Positions 1 to 6,693 of a stretch of DNA of 7,290 bases are shown in pieces. The notes beneath the pieces were generated by a model. That model made no database searches and was not told the origin of the DNA. It was given only the letters and a program-made list of their open reading frames with translations. The DNA is taken from assembly GCA_013298245.1 (NCBI GenBank), contig JAAFHD010000175.1:1-7290 (forward strand). Reading direction: 5' to 3'. The stretch comes from Alphaproteobacteria bacterium. GTDB lineage: Bacteria; Pseudomonadota; Alphaproteobacteria; Acetobacterales; Acetobacteraceae. Within the stretch, counting starts at the first letter, position 1. The number at the start of each line of letters is the position of its first letter. The position numbers and the translations under genes are program-made.

Positions 1-807
1 GCGCCGCCCAGGATCATGGGGATTGTGAACGTCACGCCGGATAGTTTTTCAGGTGATGGCCGGGGTGCGGATGCGGCGATCGCGCATGGGCATGCGTTGC
101 TGGAAGCGGGCGCTGACATGCTGGATATCGGCGGTGAATCCACGCGGCCCGGTGCCGCACCGGTGCCGCCAGAAGACGAAATCGCGCGCGTGGTGCCCGT
201 GATCCGCGCGCTGGCGCCATACGCGGTCATCAGCATCGACACGCGCCATGCCGCGACAATGCGCGCCGCGCTGGATGCCGGCGCGCGCGTGGTGAATGAC
301 GTGACCGCGCTGCGCCATGATCCTGATGCGCTGGCCGTGGTGGCCGCTGCGCGCTGCCCCGTCATCATCATGCATATGCTGGGCACCGATCCGCGCCGCA
401 TGCAGGACGGGCCGCACTACACGGATGTGGTGGCGGAGGTGCAGCACTTCCTGCTGGACCGTGCCAGCGTGCTGCGGGAAGCGGGCGTGGCGGCGGGCGA
501 TATCTGCCTCGACCCCGGGATCGGCTTTGGCAAGACGCTGGCGCATAACCTGGCGCTGCTGCGCGGCCTGCCGGCGTTGACGCGGCATGGCTATGCGGTG
601 CTGTTGGGGGCGTCGCGCAAATCCTTCATCCACCGCATCACCCCGGCACCCGATGCGGCGTCGCGCGTGCCGGGCAGCATTGCGGCGGCGATTGCCGGCG
701 CGCAGGCCGGCGTGTCCTGGGTGCGCGTGCATGATGTGGCGGAAACGTGCCAGGCCTTGGCGGTGTGGGGCGCGATCACGCTTCCACCCCTCCCGCCCCA
801 GGCGTAG
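1..807 (+). CDS. folP: Dihydropteroate synthase (5'-truncated by window edge)
   Basis: FolP condenses 6-hydroxymethyl-7,8-dihydropterin diphosphate with p-aminobenzoate to give dihydropteroate, the sulfonamide-sensitive step of folate synthesis in the cytoplasm. The frame is open to base 1 and reads APPRI before the Met at 16. That Met corresponds to the internal Met of the family motif MGI(L/V)NVTPDSFS, so the true start lies upstream. Numbered from this Met, the TIM-barrel motifs run in order: NVTPDSFS (5-12), GGESTRPGA (39-47), SIDT (73-76), NDVTAL (94-99), LDPGIGFGKT (165-174), GASRKSFI (198-205) and VRVHDV (236-241). N5, D75, N94, D166, K202, R237 and H239 fall at the spacing of the known pterin, phosphate and pABA ligands of E. 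coli FolP. No sulfonamide-resistance insertion is seen near the active loops. It is followed closely by glmM, the same order as in E. coli (ftsH-folP-glmM). Product identity is essentially certain; only the start is missing. Confidence 0.97.
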   Translation, partial: APPRIMGIVNVTPDSFSGDGRGADAAIAHGHALLEAGADMLDIGGESTRPGAAPVPPEDEIARVVPVIRALAPYAVISIDTRHAATMRAALDAGARVVNDVTALRHDPDALAVVAAARCPVIIMHMLGTDPRRMQDGPHYTDVVAEVQHFLLDRASVLREAGVAAGDICLDPGIGFGKTLAHNLALLRGLPALTRHGYAVLLGASRKSFIHRITPAPDAASRVPGSIAAAIAGAQAGVSWVRVHDVAETCQALAVWGAITLPPLPPQA

Positions 808-816
808 AACACCCCC

Positions 817-2163
817 ATGACCACGCGCAAATACTTCGGCACCGACGGCATCCGCGGCACCGCCAACATCCCACCCATGGATGCCGGCACCGCGCTGCGC
901 CTGGGCCAGGCGGCGGGGCAGTATTTCAACCGCGGCGCGCATCGGCATCGCGTCATCATCGGCAAGGATACGCGGCTGTCCTGCTACATGCTGGAAGGCG
1001 CACTGACGGCGGGGTTCATTTCCGCCGGGATGGATGTGGTGCTGGTGGGGCCGATGCCCACACCGGCCATCGCGCTGCTGACGCGCAGCATGCGCGCGGA
1101 TCTGGGCGTGATGATCAGCGCCAGCCACAACGCCTATGAAGACAACGGCATCAAGCTGTTCGACCCCGAAGGCTTCAAGCTGTCGGACGAAACCGAGGCC
1201 GAGATCGAAGCGCTGATGGATGGCGCGCTGTCTGCCGGCGCGCCATCCGCGCGGCTTGGTCGCGCGGCGCGGCTGGAAGATGCGCCTGGCCGCTACATCG
1301 AAGCGGCGAAGCGATCCGTGCCGCGCGATTGCAGCCTGGAAGGCCTGCGCGTTGTCGTCGATTGCGCTAATGGCGCGGCGTATAAGGTGGCGCCCACCGT
1401 GCTGTTCGAAATGGGCGCGGAAGTAGTCTCGATCGGCGTGGCACCCGATGGCTTCAACATCAACAAGGGCTGCGGTTCCACGCATCCCGGCCCATTGGCC
1501 GCGCTGGTGCGCGAACGCCGCGCCGACCTTGGCATCGCACTCGATGGCGACGCCGACCGCCTGGTGCTGGTGGACGAAGCCGGCAACACGCTGGACGGCG
1601 ACCAGATCCTGGCGCTGATCGCCGAGCGCTGGCAGGGCGATGGCCGGCTGAAGGGCGGCGGTGTGGTCGCCACCGTCATGTCCAACATGGGCCTGGAACG
1701 CCACCTGGCCAAGCGCGGCCTGGCGCTGCACCGCACCGCCGTGGGCGACCGTTACGTCGCTGAACGCATGCGCGAGTTGGGATGCAATCTTGGCGGCGAA
1801 CAGTCCGGCCACATGATCATGTCGGACTTCGGCACCACGGGTGATGGCCTGGTCGCGGCGCTGCAGGTGCTGGCGCTGCTGGCCGAGGAACGCCGCCCCG
1901 CCAGCGAAGCGGTGCGCCGTTTCACGCCCATGCCGCAGAAGCTGGTCAACGTGCGCCATGCCGGCACATCGCCGTTGGGCGATGCCATGGTGCAGGACGC
2001 GATCCGCGCGGAAGAAGCTGTGCTCGGCACAAGCGGCCGCGTGCTGATCCGCGAAAGCGGCACCGAACCGCTGATCCGCGTGATGGTCGAGGCCGAGGAC
2101 GGCGACGCGCTCTCCGCCAGCCTGGACCGCCTGGTGGGCGTGATCCGCAAGGTGGCGGCATGA
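817..2163 (+). CDS. glmM: Phosphoglucosamine mutase
   Basis: GlmM interconverts glucosamine-6-phosphate and glucosamine-1-phosphate, the step that feeds UDP-GlcNAc for peptidoglycan and lipopolysaccharide. The product is 448 aa, the normal length for the family and for the alpha-D-phosphohexomutase fold of four domains. Visible motifs are TDGIRG (9-14), the phosphoserine loop SASHN (101-105, with S103 the likely phosphorylated residue), the Mg-binding loop DGDADR (243-248), the sugar-binding loop GEQSGH (327-332) and the phosphate-binding loop [12 protein letters not shown] (412-423). The hexosamine-specific GEQSGH and the conserved TDGIRG N-terminus favour GlmM over phosphomannomutase ManB/AlgC. 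The ATG lies 9 bases after the folP stop with no clear Shine-Dalgarno, which suggests translational coupling. The stop overlaps the thiD start. Family members are activated by serine phosphorylation. All catalytic elements are intact. Confidence 0.98.
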   Translation: MTTRKYFGTDGIRGTANIPPMDAGTALRLGQAAGQYFNRGAHRHRVIIGKDTRLSCYMLEGALTAGFISAGMDVVLVGPMPTPAIALLTRSMRADLGVMISASHNAYEDNGIKLFDPEGFKLSDETEAEIEALMDGALSAGAPSARLGRAARLEDAPGRYIEAAKRSVPRDCSLEGLRVVVDCANGAAYKVAPTVLFEMGAEVVSIGVAPDGFNINKGCGSTHPGPLAALVRERRADLGIALDGDADRLVLVDEAGNTLDGDQILALIAERWQGDGRLKGGGVVATVMSNMGLERHLAKRGLALHRTAVGDRYVAERMRELGCNLGGEQSGHMIMSDFGTTGDGLVAALQVLALLAEERRPASEAVRRFTPMPQKLVNVRHAGTSPLGDAMVQDAIRAEEAVLGTSGRVLIRESGTEPLIRVMVEAEDGDALSASLDRLVGVIRKVAA

Positions 2164-2948
2164 ACGGCCGTGTGCTGATCATCGCCGGCAGTGATTCCGG
2201 CGGTGGTGCGGGCATCCAGGCGGACATTAAGGCCATCACCGCGATGGACGCTTTCGCCGCCACCGCCATCACCGCGCTGACCGCGCAGAACACGCTGGGC
2301 GTGCATGGTGTGGAGCCGGTCTCGATCCCCTTCATCCGCCAGCAGATTCAGGTCGTGTTGCGCGACATCGGCGCCGACGCACTGAAGACCGGCATGCTGG
2401 CCGACACGCCGATCATCGAGGCTGTGGCCGAAGAACTCGCGCGCGAAGCCCCCGGCGTGCCGCTGGTGGCCGACCCGGTGATGGTCGCCAAGGGCGGCCA
2501 CCGCCTGCTGGCCGAAGGCGCGGTCGAGGCCCTGAAGCGCGTGCTGCTCCCACTCGCCACCATCATCACGCCCAACATCCCCGAGGCCGAGGTGCTGTCC
2601 GGCCGTGATATCCGCACCACCGACGACATGCGCGCGGCCGCTGAATCCATGCTGACGCTCGGCGTGCCCGCGGTGCTGCTGAAGGGCGGCCATATGGAAG
2701 GCGATGTGCTGGTGGACCTGCTGGTCACGCCCTCCGGCACCACGCGTTTCGAAAGCCCACGCATCGCCACGCGCCACACCCATGGCACGGGTTGCACGCT
2801 GGCCAGCGCCATCGCCGCCGGGCTGGCGCAGGGCATGCCGTTGGTAGGCGCCGTCACGCGCGCGCGGGATTATGTGCGTGCGGCGATGCTCTCCGCGCCT
2901 GGCTACGGCGCCGGGCACGGGCCGCTCAACCATGCCGCACGCCCGTGA
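2160..2948 (+). CDS. thiD: Hydroxymethylpyrimidine/phosphomethylpyrimidine kinase
   Basis: ThiD phosphorylates HMP to HMP-P and then HMP-PP, the pyrimidine precursor of thiamin; it is a cytoplasmic ribokinase-fold enzyme. The product is 262 aa, close to the family norm. Motifs are [14 protein letters not shown] (9-22), the pyrimidine-pocket region TAQNTLGV (41-48), KTGML (76-80), [13 protein letters not shown] (105-117), [10 protein letters not shown] (137-146), [10 protein letters not shown] (173-182) and the anion-hole signature [10 protein letters not shown] (208-217) with C212 at the catalytic-cysteine position. The start is fixed by the ATGA overlap with the glmM stop, implying coupled translation. 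No TPP riboswitch can sit directly upstream, so thiamin control of this copy is not evident here. Oddity: the C-terminus reads [11 protein letters not shown] and stops, whereas many ThiD proteins end with an aromatic tail such as HFHAxW. The TGA lies inside the left arm of the palindrome at 2945-3105, so the last residues may have been replaced. Confidence 0.97.
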   Translation: MNGRVLIIAGSDSGGGAGIQADIKAITAMDAFAATAITALTAQNTLGVHGVEPVSIPFIRQQIQVVLRDIGADALKTGMLADTPIIEAVAEELAREAPGVPLVADPVMVAKGGHRLLAEGAVEALKRVLLPLATIITPNIPEAEVLSGRDIRTTDDMRAAAESMLTLGVPAVLLKGGHMEGDVLVDLLVTPSGTTRFESPRIATRHTHGTGCTLASAIAAGLAQGMPLVGAVTRARDYVRAAMLSAPGYGAGHGPLNHAARP

Positions 2949-3105
2949 CCGTCTGGGAATGCTGGCGGGTCGGCCACGCGGGTCTTTTCCGCCTCTGATT
3001 CGTTGCGAGCCTTGCCGATGCAACAAGCATCGGCTGCGCCCCGCGCCTTTCAGAGACGAAAAATCCCTCGCGTATCCTCAACCGCCAACATTCTCAGACG
3101 GTCAC
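2945..3105. repeat. Large imperfect palindrome filling the thiD/MFS convergent spacer (MITE- or ERIC-like)
   Basis: Bases 2945-2968 are complementary to 3082-3105. The outer 11 bp (GTGACCGTCTG / CAGACGGTCAC) are perfect, then come a G:T at 2956/3094, five pairs, a mismatch at 2962/3088 and six more pairs: 22 of 24 Watson-Crick. Complementarity continues inward with small bulges, pairing 2976-2982 with 3067-3073 (ACGCGGG against CTCGCGT, one G:T) and 2985-2998 with 3050-3063 (TTTT and CTCTGA against TCAGAG and AAAA, with mismatches). It culminates in a perfect 8-bp stem GCCGATGC (3014-3021), loop AACAA, GCATCGGC (3027-3034). The outer arms and apical stem share nearly the same centre (3025 and 3024), so the whole tract is one long hairpin. 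No T-run follows it on either strand, so it is not a typical intrinsic terminator, although it could block or process both convergent transcripts. No flanking target duplication is visible. Family unassigned. Confidence 0.85.
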
Positions 3106-4710
3106 TTACAACAGGTTGACGTAGCGCACGGCCTCAGCACCCGCCTCGGTGCGGTCAAACGCCAACGCGCGCGCCACTTCCGCGCGGTCCATATCCGTCA
3201 TGCGCCCGGCCTCGCGCAGATGGTCGGTCCAGCTTTCGGTGATCCACAATTCCACGAAGCGTTCGGGCCGCGCGACGTCTTCATACAGGCGCCAGGTCAC
3301 CGCGCCGACGCGCTGGCGCACGCGGCGCACCGCTTCCATCTGCGCCAGGAAGGCGGCGCGGTCATCGGGTGCTATGGAATAGCGCACCACCTCCATCACG
3401 CGGCCGGATTCATCGCCATGCAGCAGCTCGCGCATTTCGTGCGAGGCCGGCAGCGGGCGCAGCGGTGGCGCGGTCGGCGCTGGCGCGGCTTCGGCATCCG
3501 CGTCCAGGCCGCGATGGCGCACCAGCCAGGATGCGGCCGCACCCACGGCGGCAAAGCCCAGCAGCGCGCCCGACACACTCACATGGTCACCCACCCAGCC
3601 GGCGATGATCGCACCCGCCGTCATCGCGCCGAAGAAACAGGTCTGGTAGATGCCCAGCGCCCGCGCCCGCACCCAGCCAGGTGCCGCGAGCGACGCCGCC
3701 GCCTGCAAGGTGCTCGCACCCGCCAGCCAGCACATGCCGAACAGGAAAATGCCGATCGCGGCCAAGGGCCAGCCCGCGCCTGTCGGCACGGCAGCGCCGA
3801 TCAGCGCGAGGGCCAGGCATGACGCAAGGGATGCGCGCAGCACGATCTGGCTGCGGTCCCACTTGCCGCGCAGCGATGGCATGATGAAGCCCGAGGTCAC
3901 CGCGCCCACGCCCATGGTGCCGAGCAACAGGCCGAAGGCTTCCGGCCCGAGGCCCAGCCCTTTGCGCACCAGCAGCGGCATCAACCCCCACACCGCCGCG
4001 CCGAACAGGAAGAAGATGCAGGCGCGGATGATGGCACTTTTCATCGCCGGCGTTGCGGCCACGAAGCGCAGGCCGGTGCGGATGGCAGAGAGGAAGGATT
4101 CGGGCGGCAGGGCAGGGCGTGTGGCCTCGCGCTTCCAGCGCAGCAGCGCCACCGCCAGCACCAGGATGCACACCGCGTTGAAGGCGAAGGCAGCCGCCGT
4201 GCCAAGGCTTGCGATGATCAGCCCGCCGATCGCGGGGCCCACCGCACGCGCGATGTTGAAGCCGATACCGTTCAGCGCGATGGCGCCAATCAGGTCCTGT
4301 TTCGGCACCAGTTCCGGCGTGGTTGCGGCCCAGCCGGGGAAGCTGGCGGCCAGGCCCGCGCCCAGCGCGAAGGTGAAGAAGATCAGCCCCCATGGCCCGA
4401 GCACCCCCGCGCCATCCAGCAGCGCCAGCGGCACTGCAACGGCGGCCAGCCACAGCTGCACGATGATCAGGTATGTGCGGCGTTCGATGATATCCGCCAG
4501 CGCCCCGGCGGGCAGCGCGAACAGAAACACCGGCAGCATCGACGCCGCCTGCACCATCGACACCATCACCGGCGAAGGGTCCAGCGTGGTCATCAACCAC
4601 CCCGCGCCGGTGTTCTGCACCCACAGCCCTATGTTGGACGCGAGATTCGCGATCCAGAGCAGGCGAAAGACCGGGTGTTTCAGTGGCGCAAGCGCGCGTG
4701 GGGCGGACAT
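3106..4710 (-). CDS. MFS transporter (MFS_3/EntS-like) with C-terminal ABM-like domain
   Basis: This is a 534-aa inner-membrane exporter-type protein. The N-terminus (PLKHPVFRLLWIANLASNIGLWVQ, about 9-32, broken here only by wording) enters the first membrane helix. The loop GALADIIERRTYL (69-81) matches MFS motif A, and hydrophobic helices recur to about residue 397, giving a 10-12 helix core. A proline/alanine-rich linker (about 405-422) leads to a soluble tail, 437-534, with ferredoxin-like alternation and VRYSI, TWRLYED, FVELWITESWTDHLR and a final VRYVNLL. This resembles the antibiotic-biosynthesis-monooxygenase-like tail found in the 'transmembrane secretion effector' MFS_3 family (PF05977), which includes enterobactin-exporter EntS-like proteins. 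The substrate is unknown; no siderophore genes lie in the window. The stop TAA abuts the right tip of the large palindrome. It lies 42 bases downstream of the receptor gene on the same strand, so cotranscription is plausible. No Shine-Dalgarno is visible; a GC hairpin sits directly before the ATG. Confidence 0.93.
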   Translation of the reverse strand: MSAPRALAPLKHPVFRLLWIANLASNIGLWVQNTGAGWLMTTLDPSPVMVSMVQAASMLPVFLFALPAGALADIIERRTYLIIVQLWLAAVAVPLALLDGAGVLGPWGLIFFTFALGAGLAASFPGWAATTPELVPKQDLIGAIALNGIGFNIARAVGPAIGGLIIASLGTAAAFAFNAVCILVLAVALLRWKREATRPALPPESFLSAIRTGLRFVAATPAMKSAIIRACIFFLFGAAVWGLMPLLVRKGLGLGPEAFGLLLGTMGVGAVTSGFIMPSLRGKWDRSQIVLRASLASCLALALIGAAVPTGAGWPLAAIGIFLFGMCWLAGASTLQAAASLAAPGWVRARALGIYQTCFFGAMTAGAIIAGWVGDHVSVSGALLGFAAVGAAASWLVRHRGLDADAEAAPAPTAPPLRPLPASHEMRELLHGDESGRVMEVVRYSIAPDDRAAFLAQMEAVRRVRQRVGAVTWRLYEDVARPERFVELWITESWTDHLREAGRMTDMDRAEVARALAFDRTEAGAEAVRYVNLL

Positions 4711-4739
4711 GCGCGCGACACTAGCCGCGCGCCGCGCGC
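4711..4739 (-). promoter_or_regulatory. GC hairpin abutting the MFS start codon
   Basis: GCGCGCG (4711-4717) is perfectly complementary to CGCGCGC at 4726-4732 (8-base loop) and again to an adjacent copy at 4733-4739 (15-base loop). In the minus-strand mRNA this stem ends immediately before the MFS ATG, where a Shine-Dalgarno would be expected and none is seen. It could lower or gate initiation, or act as an mRNA processing point between the receptor and the transporter. Simple CG-dinucleotide composition could also produce it by chance, so the functional call is weak. Confidence 0.35.
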
Positions 4740-4752
4740 CCCGATACGCGAA

Positions 4753-5730
4753 TCAGCTTTCGGCGCGGATGTTGTTGGCGCGCACCACGGTCTGCCAACG
4801 GGCGTAGTCATCCGCCATCATGCGCGCCATGTCGGCGGGCGTGCCGCCGCCGGGCTCGTCGCCGCGGCTGGTCATGCGCTCGCGCGTGGCGGGGTCGGCC
4901 AGCGCGGTGTTCAGGGCGGCGTTGATGCGCGTGATGGCTTCCACCGGCGTGCCGCGCGGGGCGAACAGCCCGATCCAGGCGTAGAAGGTGAAGTCGTTCA
5001 TGCCCTGCTGCGCCGCGGTGCCGATATCGGGGAAGGCAGGGCTGCGGTCGCGCCCCGTGACCAGCACGCCGCGCAGGCGGTTATCCTGCAGGAAGGGTGC
5101 GACGACCGACGCACCATCGAACATCAGGTTGAAGCGACCGGCGATGAAATCGGCCATGGCGGGGCCCGAGCCGCGATAGGGCACATGGGTCATTTCCGGG
5201 CGGCCGAGGCGTTCGCGGAACAGCTCCATGGCGATATGCGTCAGGCTGCCGGCGGACGCACTGCCATAGTTGATCGACCCGCGCGGTTGCGCCGCGATCC
5301 AGGCGCGCAGCTGCGCCAGGTTGGTGACGTTCATCGACGGATGCGTGCACAGCACCAGGCTGGATTGCAGCGCGAGCCCGATCGCCGCCATCTCGCGCGG
5401 GTCGATGGTCATGCCATCCATCGTGTGCGGGTTGATCGCCATGGGCGACACATTGCCCGCCAGGATCGTGTAGCCATCCGGCCGCGCGCGCAGCACCGCC
5501 TCGGTGCCGATATTGCCGCCGGCGCCGCCGCGATTGTCGATCGTGACCGCCACGCCAAGCGCGTTCTGCATGCCGGTCTGGACCACGCGCGCAGCGAAGT
5601 CGGTCTGGCCGCCGGGCGGGAAGCCCACGATCATGGTGATGGGCCGCGTGGGCACCCAGGTGCCTTGCGCGCGCACATGCGGGGCGGCCAGCAAGGCGGG
5701 TGCGGCGGCCAGGATATGGCGACGGTTCAT
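4753..5730 (-). CDS. Bug/TctC-family periplasmic tripartite tricarboxylate receptor
   Basis: This is a 325-aa extracytoplasmic solute-binding protein of the Bug family (TctC, PF03970-like), which captures carboxylates or other small anions in the periplasm. Residues 1-21 form a signal peptide with NRRHIL, a hydrophobic AAAPALLAAP stretch and a probable cut after VRA; NRR-H-I-L is Tat-like, as in many Bug receptors. Mature hallmarks are RPITMIVGFPPGGQTD (29-44), NRGGAGGNIGTEAV (66-79), DGYTIL (85-90), NYGSASAGSLTH (154-165), HVPYRGSGPAM (182-192) and FAPRGTP (256-262). The ATG at 5730 is chosen because AGGAGG lies 8 bases upstream and the signal peptide starts there; an in-frame extension to 5904 would bury it. 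No TctA or TctB membrane gene is nearby, so this is an orphan receptor, common where the family is expanded. The ligand cannot be read from sequence. The MFS gene follows after 42 bases. Confidence 0.96.
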   Translation of the reverse strand: MNRRHILAAAPALLAAPHVRAQGTWVPTRPITMIVGFPPGGQTDFAARVVQTGMQNALGVAVTIDNRGGAGGNIGTEAVLRARPDGYTILAGNVSPMAINPHTMDGMTIDPREMAAIGLALQSSLVLCTHPSMNVTNLAQLRAWIAAQPRGSINYGSASAGSLTHIAMELFRERLGRPEMTHVPYRGSGPAMADFIAGRFNLMFDGASVVAPFLQDNRLRGVLVTGRDRSPAFPDIGTAAQQGMNDFTFYAWIGLFAPRGTPVEAITRINAALNTALADPATRERMTSRGDEPGGGTPADMARMMADDYARWQTVVRANNIRAES

Positions 5731-5738
5731 GGTGGTTT

Positions 5739-5744
5739 CCTCCT
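5739..5744 (-). promoter_or_regulatory. Strong Shine-Dalgarno of the Bug receptor gene
   Basis: The minus strand reads AGGAGG, then 8 bases, then the ATG at 5730. It is the clearest ribosome-binding site in the window and decides the start of the receptor. Other genes here lack comparable sites. Confidence 0.85.
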
Positions 5745-5767
5745 GTTTTGTGGGGGTGTTTTCGCCG

Positions 5768-5787
5768 CTTGTGCCGATCGCCGCAAG
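5768..5787. promoter_or_regulatory. 20-bp imperfect dyad in the divergent spacer
   Basis: CTTGTGCCGATCGCCGCAAG matches its own reverse complement at 16 of 20 positions, with identical CTTG/CAAG ends around a CGATCG core. It lies 37 bases upstream of the receptor start codon and about 120 bases upstream of the divergent hydrolase, a suitable place for an operator controlling the receptor promoter. No regulator gene is present in the window and no convincing -35/-10 pair accompanies it. Confidence 0.3.
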
Positions 5788-5909
5788 TACAGAAGCCGTG
5801 CCCTTCCACCTGCGGAATGTGCCATGGACGCGACCGCTTTTGCAGGTTGACCGCGCCCATGAGCGTGCCGCAGGATTCGCCACAGAATGCATGATGCCGC
5901 GCACCGCTG

Positions 5910-6680
5910 ATGAATACTTTGCTTTCGGGCACCGGCCAGGCGCTGGCGCGTTTTCTGACGGCCCCGAGCCCCGGCCCCAGCGTCACCGCGCCCACGCCCA
6001 TGGACCGCCTGGTGGCGCAGTTGCGCCCGGGTGATGTGCTGCTGGTCGAGGGCAAAAGCCGCATCGCGCGCGCCATCCGCTTCTTGACCAATTCGGCCTG
6101 GTCGCATGCGGCGCTCTATGTCGGCCAATACGGCGCGGGGCGCCTGCAGGCACCTGTGCATCTCTTTGTGGAGGCCGATGTCGTGCACGGCGTGCGCAGC
6201 GTGGGCATGGTGGAATTCGAGAATCTCGCGACCCGCATCTGCCGCCCCGTCGGCCTGTCGGATCTGGAATGCATGACGGTGTGCGACCACGTGATCGCGC
6301 GGATCGGGCATCGGTATGACTTGCGCAATGTGTGGGACCTGGCGCGCTACATGCTGCCCGAGCCGCCGGTGCCGCGACGCATGCGCAGACGCATGATCGC
6401 GCTGGGCAGTGGTGACCCGACGCGGGCGATATGTTCCACGCTGATCGCCGAGGCGTTCGGCGCCATCGGCTATCCCATCCTGCCCGAATACGGCACGCGC
6501 CTGGCGACGGGCGCGGATGGTGCAGCCTGGGCGGAGGAGGAATGGCATATCCGCCACCACTCGTTGTACGCGCCAAGGGATTTCGATCTTTCGCCGTATT
6601 TCCAGGTGGTGAAGCCGACCATCGAGGGCGGCTTCGATTTCCATCGCCTGCCCTGGGGGCAGGCGCGGGCCCAGGCCTGA
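5910..6680 (+). CDS. YiiX/YebB-like permuted papain-like cysteine hydrolase (peptidase C92 family)
   Basis: The 256-aa product resembles the C92 (PF05708) branch of the NlpC/P60 superfamily, in which the catalytic His precedes the Cys because the fold is circularly permuted. Visible are LRPGDVLLVEG (38-48), the typical first strand; SAWSHAALYVG (62-72) with H66; FVEADVVHGV (86-95) with E88 as possible third polar residue; and the helix AICSTLIAEAF (173-183) with C175 as likely nucleophile. Family members are amidases or peptidases thought to act on lipid- or peptide-linked amides; the substrate of this one is unknown. No signal peptide is evident, though the first 17 residues (MNTLLSGTGQALARFLT) could form an amphipathic helix. 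The ATG at 5910 is preferred because an in-frame TGA lies at 5892-5894; a later ATG at 6000 would remove only the N-terminal helix. No Shine-Dalgarno is visible. It is transcribed divergently from the Bug receptor. Confidence 0.85.
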   Translation: MNTLLSGTGQALARFLTAPSPGPSVTAPTPMDRLVAQLRPGDVLLVEGKSRIARAIRFLTNSAWSHAALYVGQYGAGRLQAPVHLFVEADVVHGVRSVGMVEFENLATRICRPVGLSDLECMTVCDHVIARIGHRYDLRNVWDLARYMLPEPPVPRRMRRRMIALGSGDPTRAICSTLIAEAFGAIGYPILPEYGTRLATGADGAAWAEEEWHIRHHSLYAPRDFDLSPYFQVVKPTIEGGFDFHRLPWGQARAQA

Positions 6681-6693
6681 CCAGCCGCCTGCC
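6658..6693 (+). terminator. Possible terminator hairpin at the end of the C92 hydrolase gene
   Basis: GGCAGGCG (6658-6665) is perfectly complementary to CGCCTGCC (6686-6693), with a 20-base loop that includes the stop codon. A short T-containing stretch (GTTGTTC) follows. The loop is long and the T-run weak, so this could equally be chance in GC-rich DNA. Confidence 0.3.

Noticed and set aside
49..1959. 636-codon open frame antisense to folP and glmM
   Set aside because: It mirrors two intact enzymes, has Arg/His/Ala/Gln-rich low-complexity content with no family motif, and such stop-free antisense frames are expected in GC-rich DNA.
2965..2984. Direct repeat GCGGGTC separated by 6 bases
   Set aside because: Two 7-base copies in GC-rich DNA are weak evidence, and the tract is explained by the left arm of the palindrome.
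1752..3026. 424-codon minus-strand open frame across glmM and thiD
   Set aside because: Shadow of two well-defined genes; composition is compositional artefact and no motif is recognisable.
3014..3034. Apical 8-bp hairpin as a stand-alone intrinsic terminator
   Set aside because: The stem is perfect but no T-run follows on either strand, and it is the tip of a much larger palindrome, so it is described as part of that element.
3650..4807. 385-codon plus-strand open frame opposite the MFS gene
   Set aside because: The minus-strand MFS protein has clear membrane helices and family motifs; the antisense product has none.
4675..5850. 391-codon plus-strand open frame opposite the Bug receptor
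   Set aside because: His/Arg/Gly-rich antisense product; the receptor on the other strand is complete with signal peptide and ribosome-binding site.
5847..5876. TTGACC and CAGGAT spaced by 18 as promoter for the C92 hydrolase
   Set aside because: The -35 box is fair but the -10 matches consensus at only three of six bases, so it is not supported as a feature.
5731..5904. Upstream extension of the Bug receptor start to 5904
   Set aside because: It would place 58 polar residues before the signal peptide; the AGGAGG 8 bases upstream of the ATG at 5730 fixes the start.
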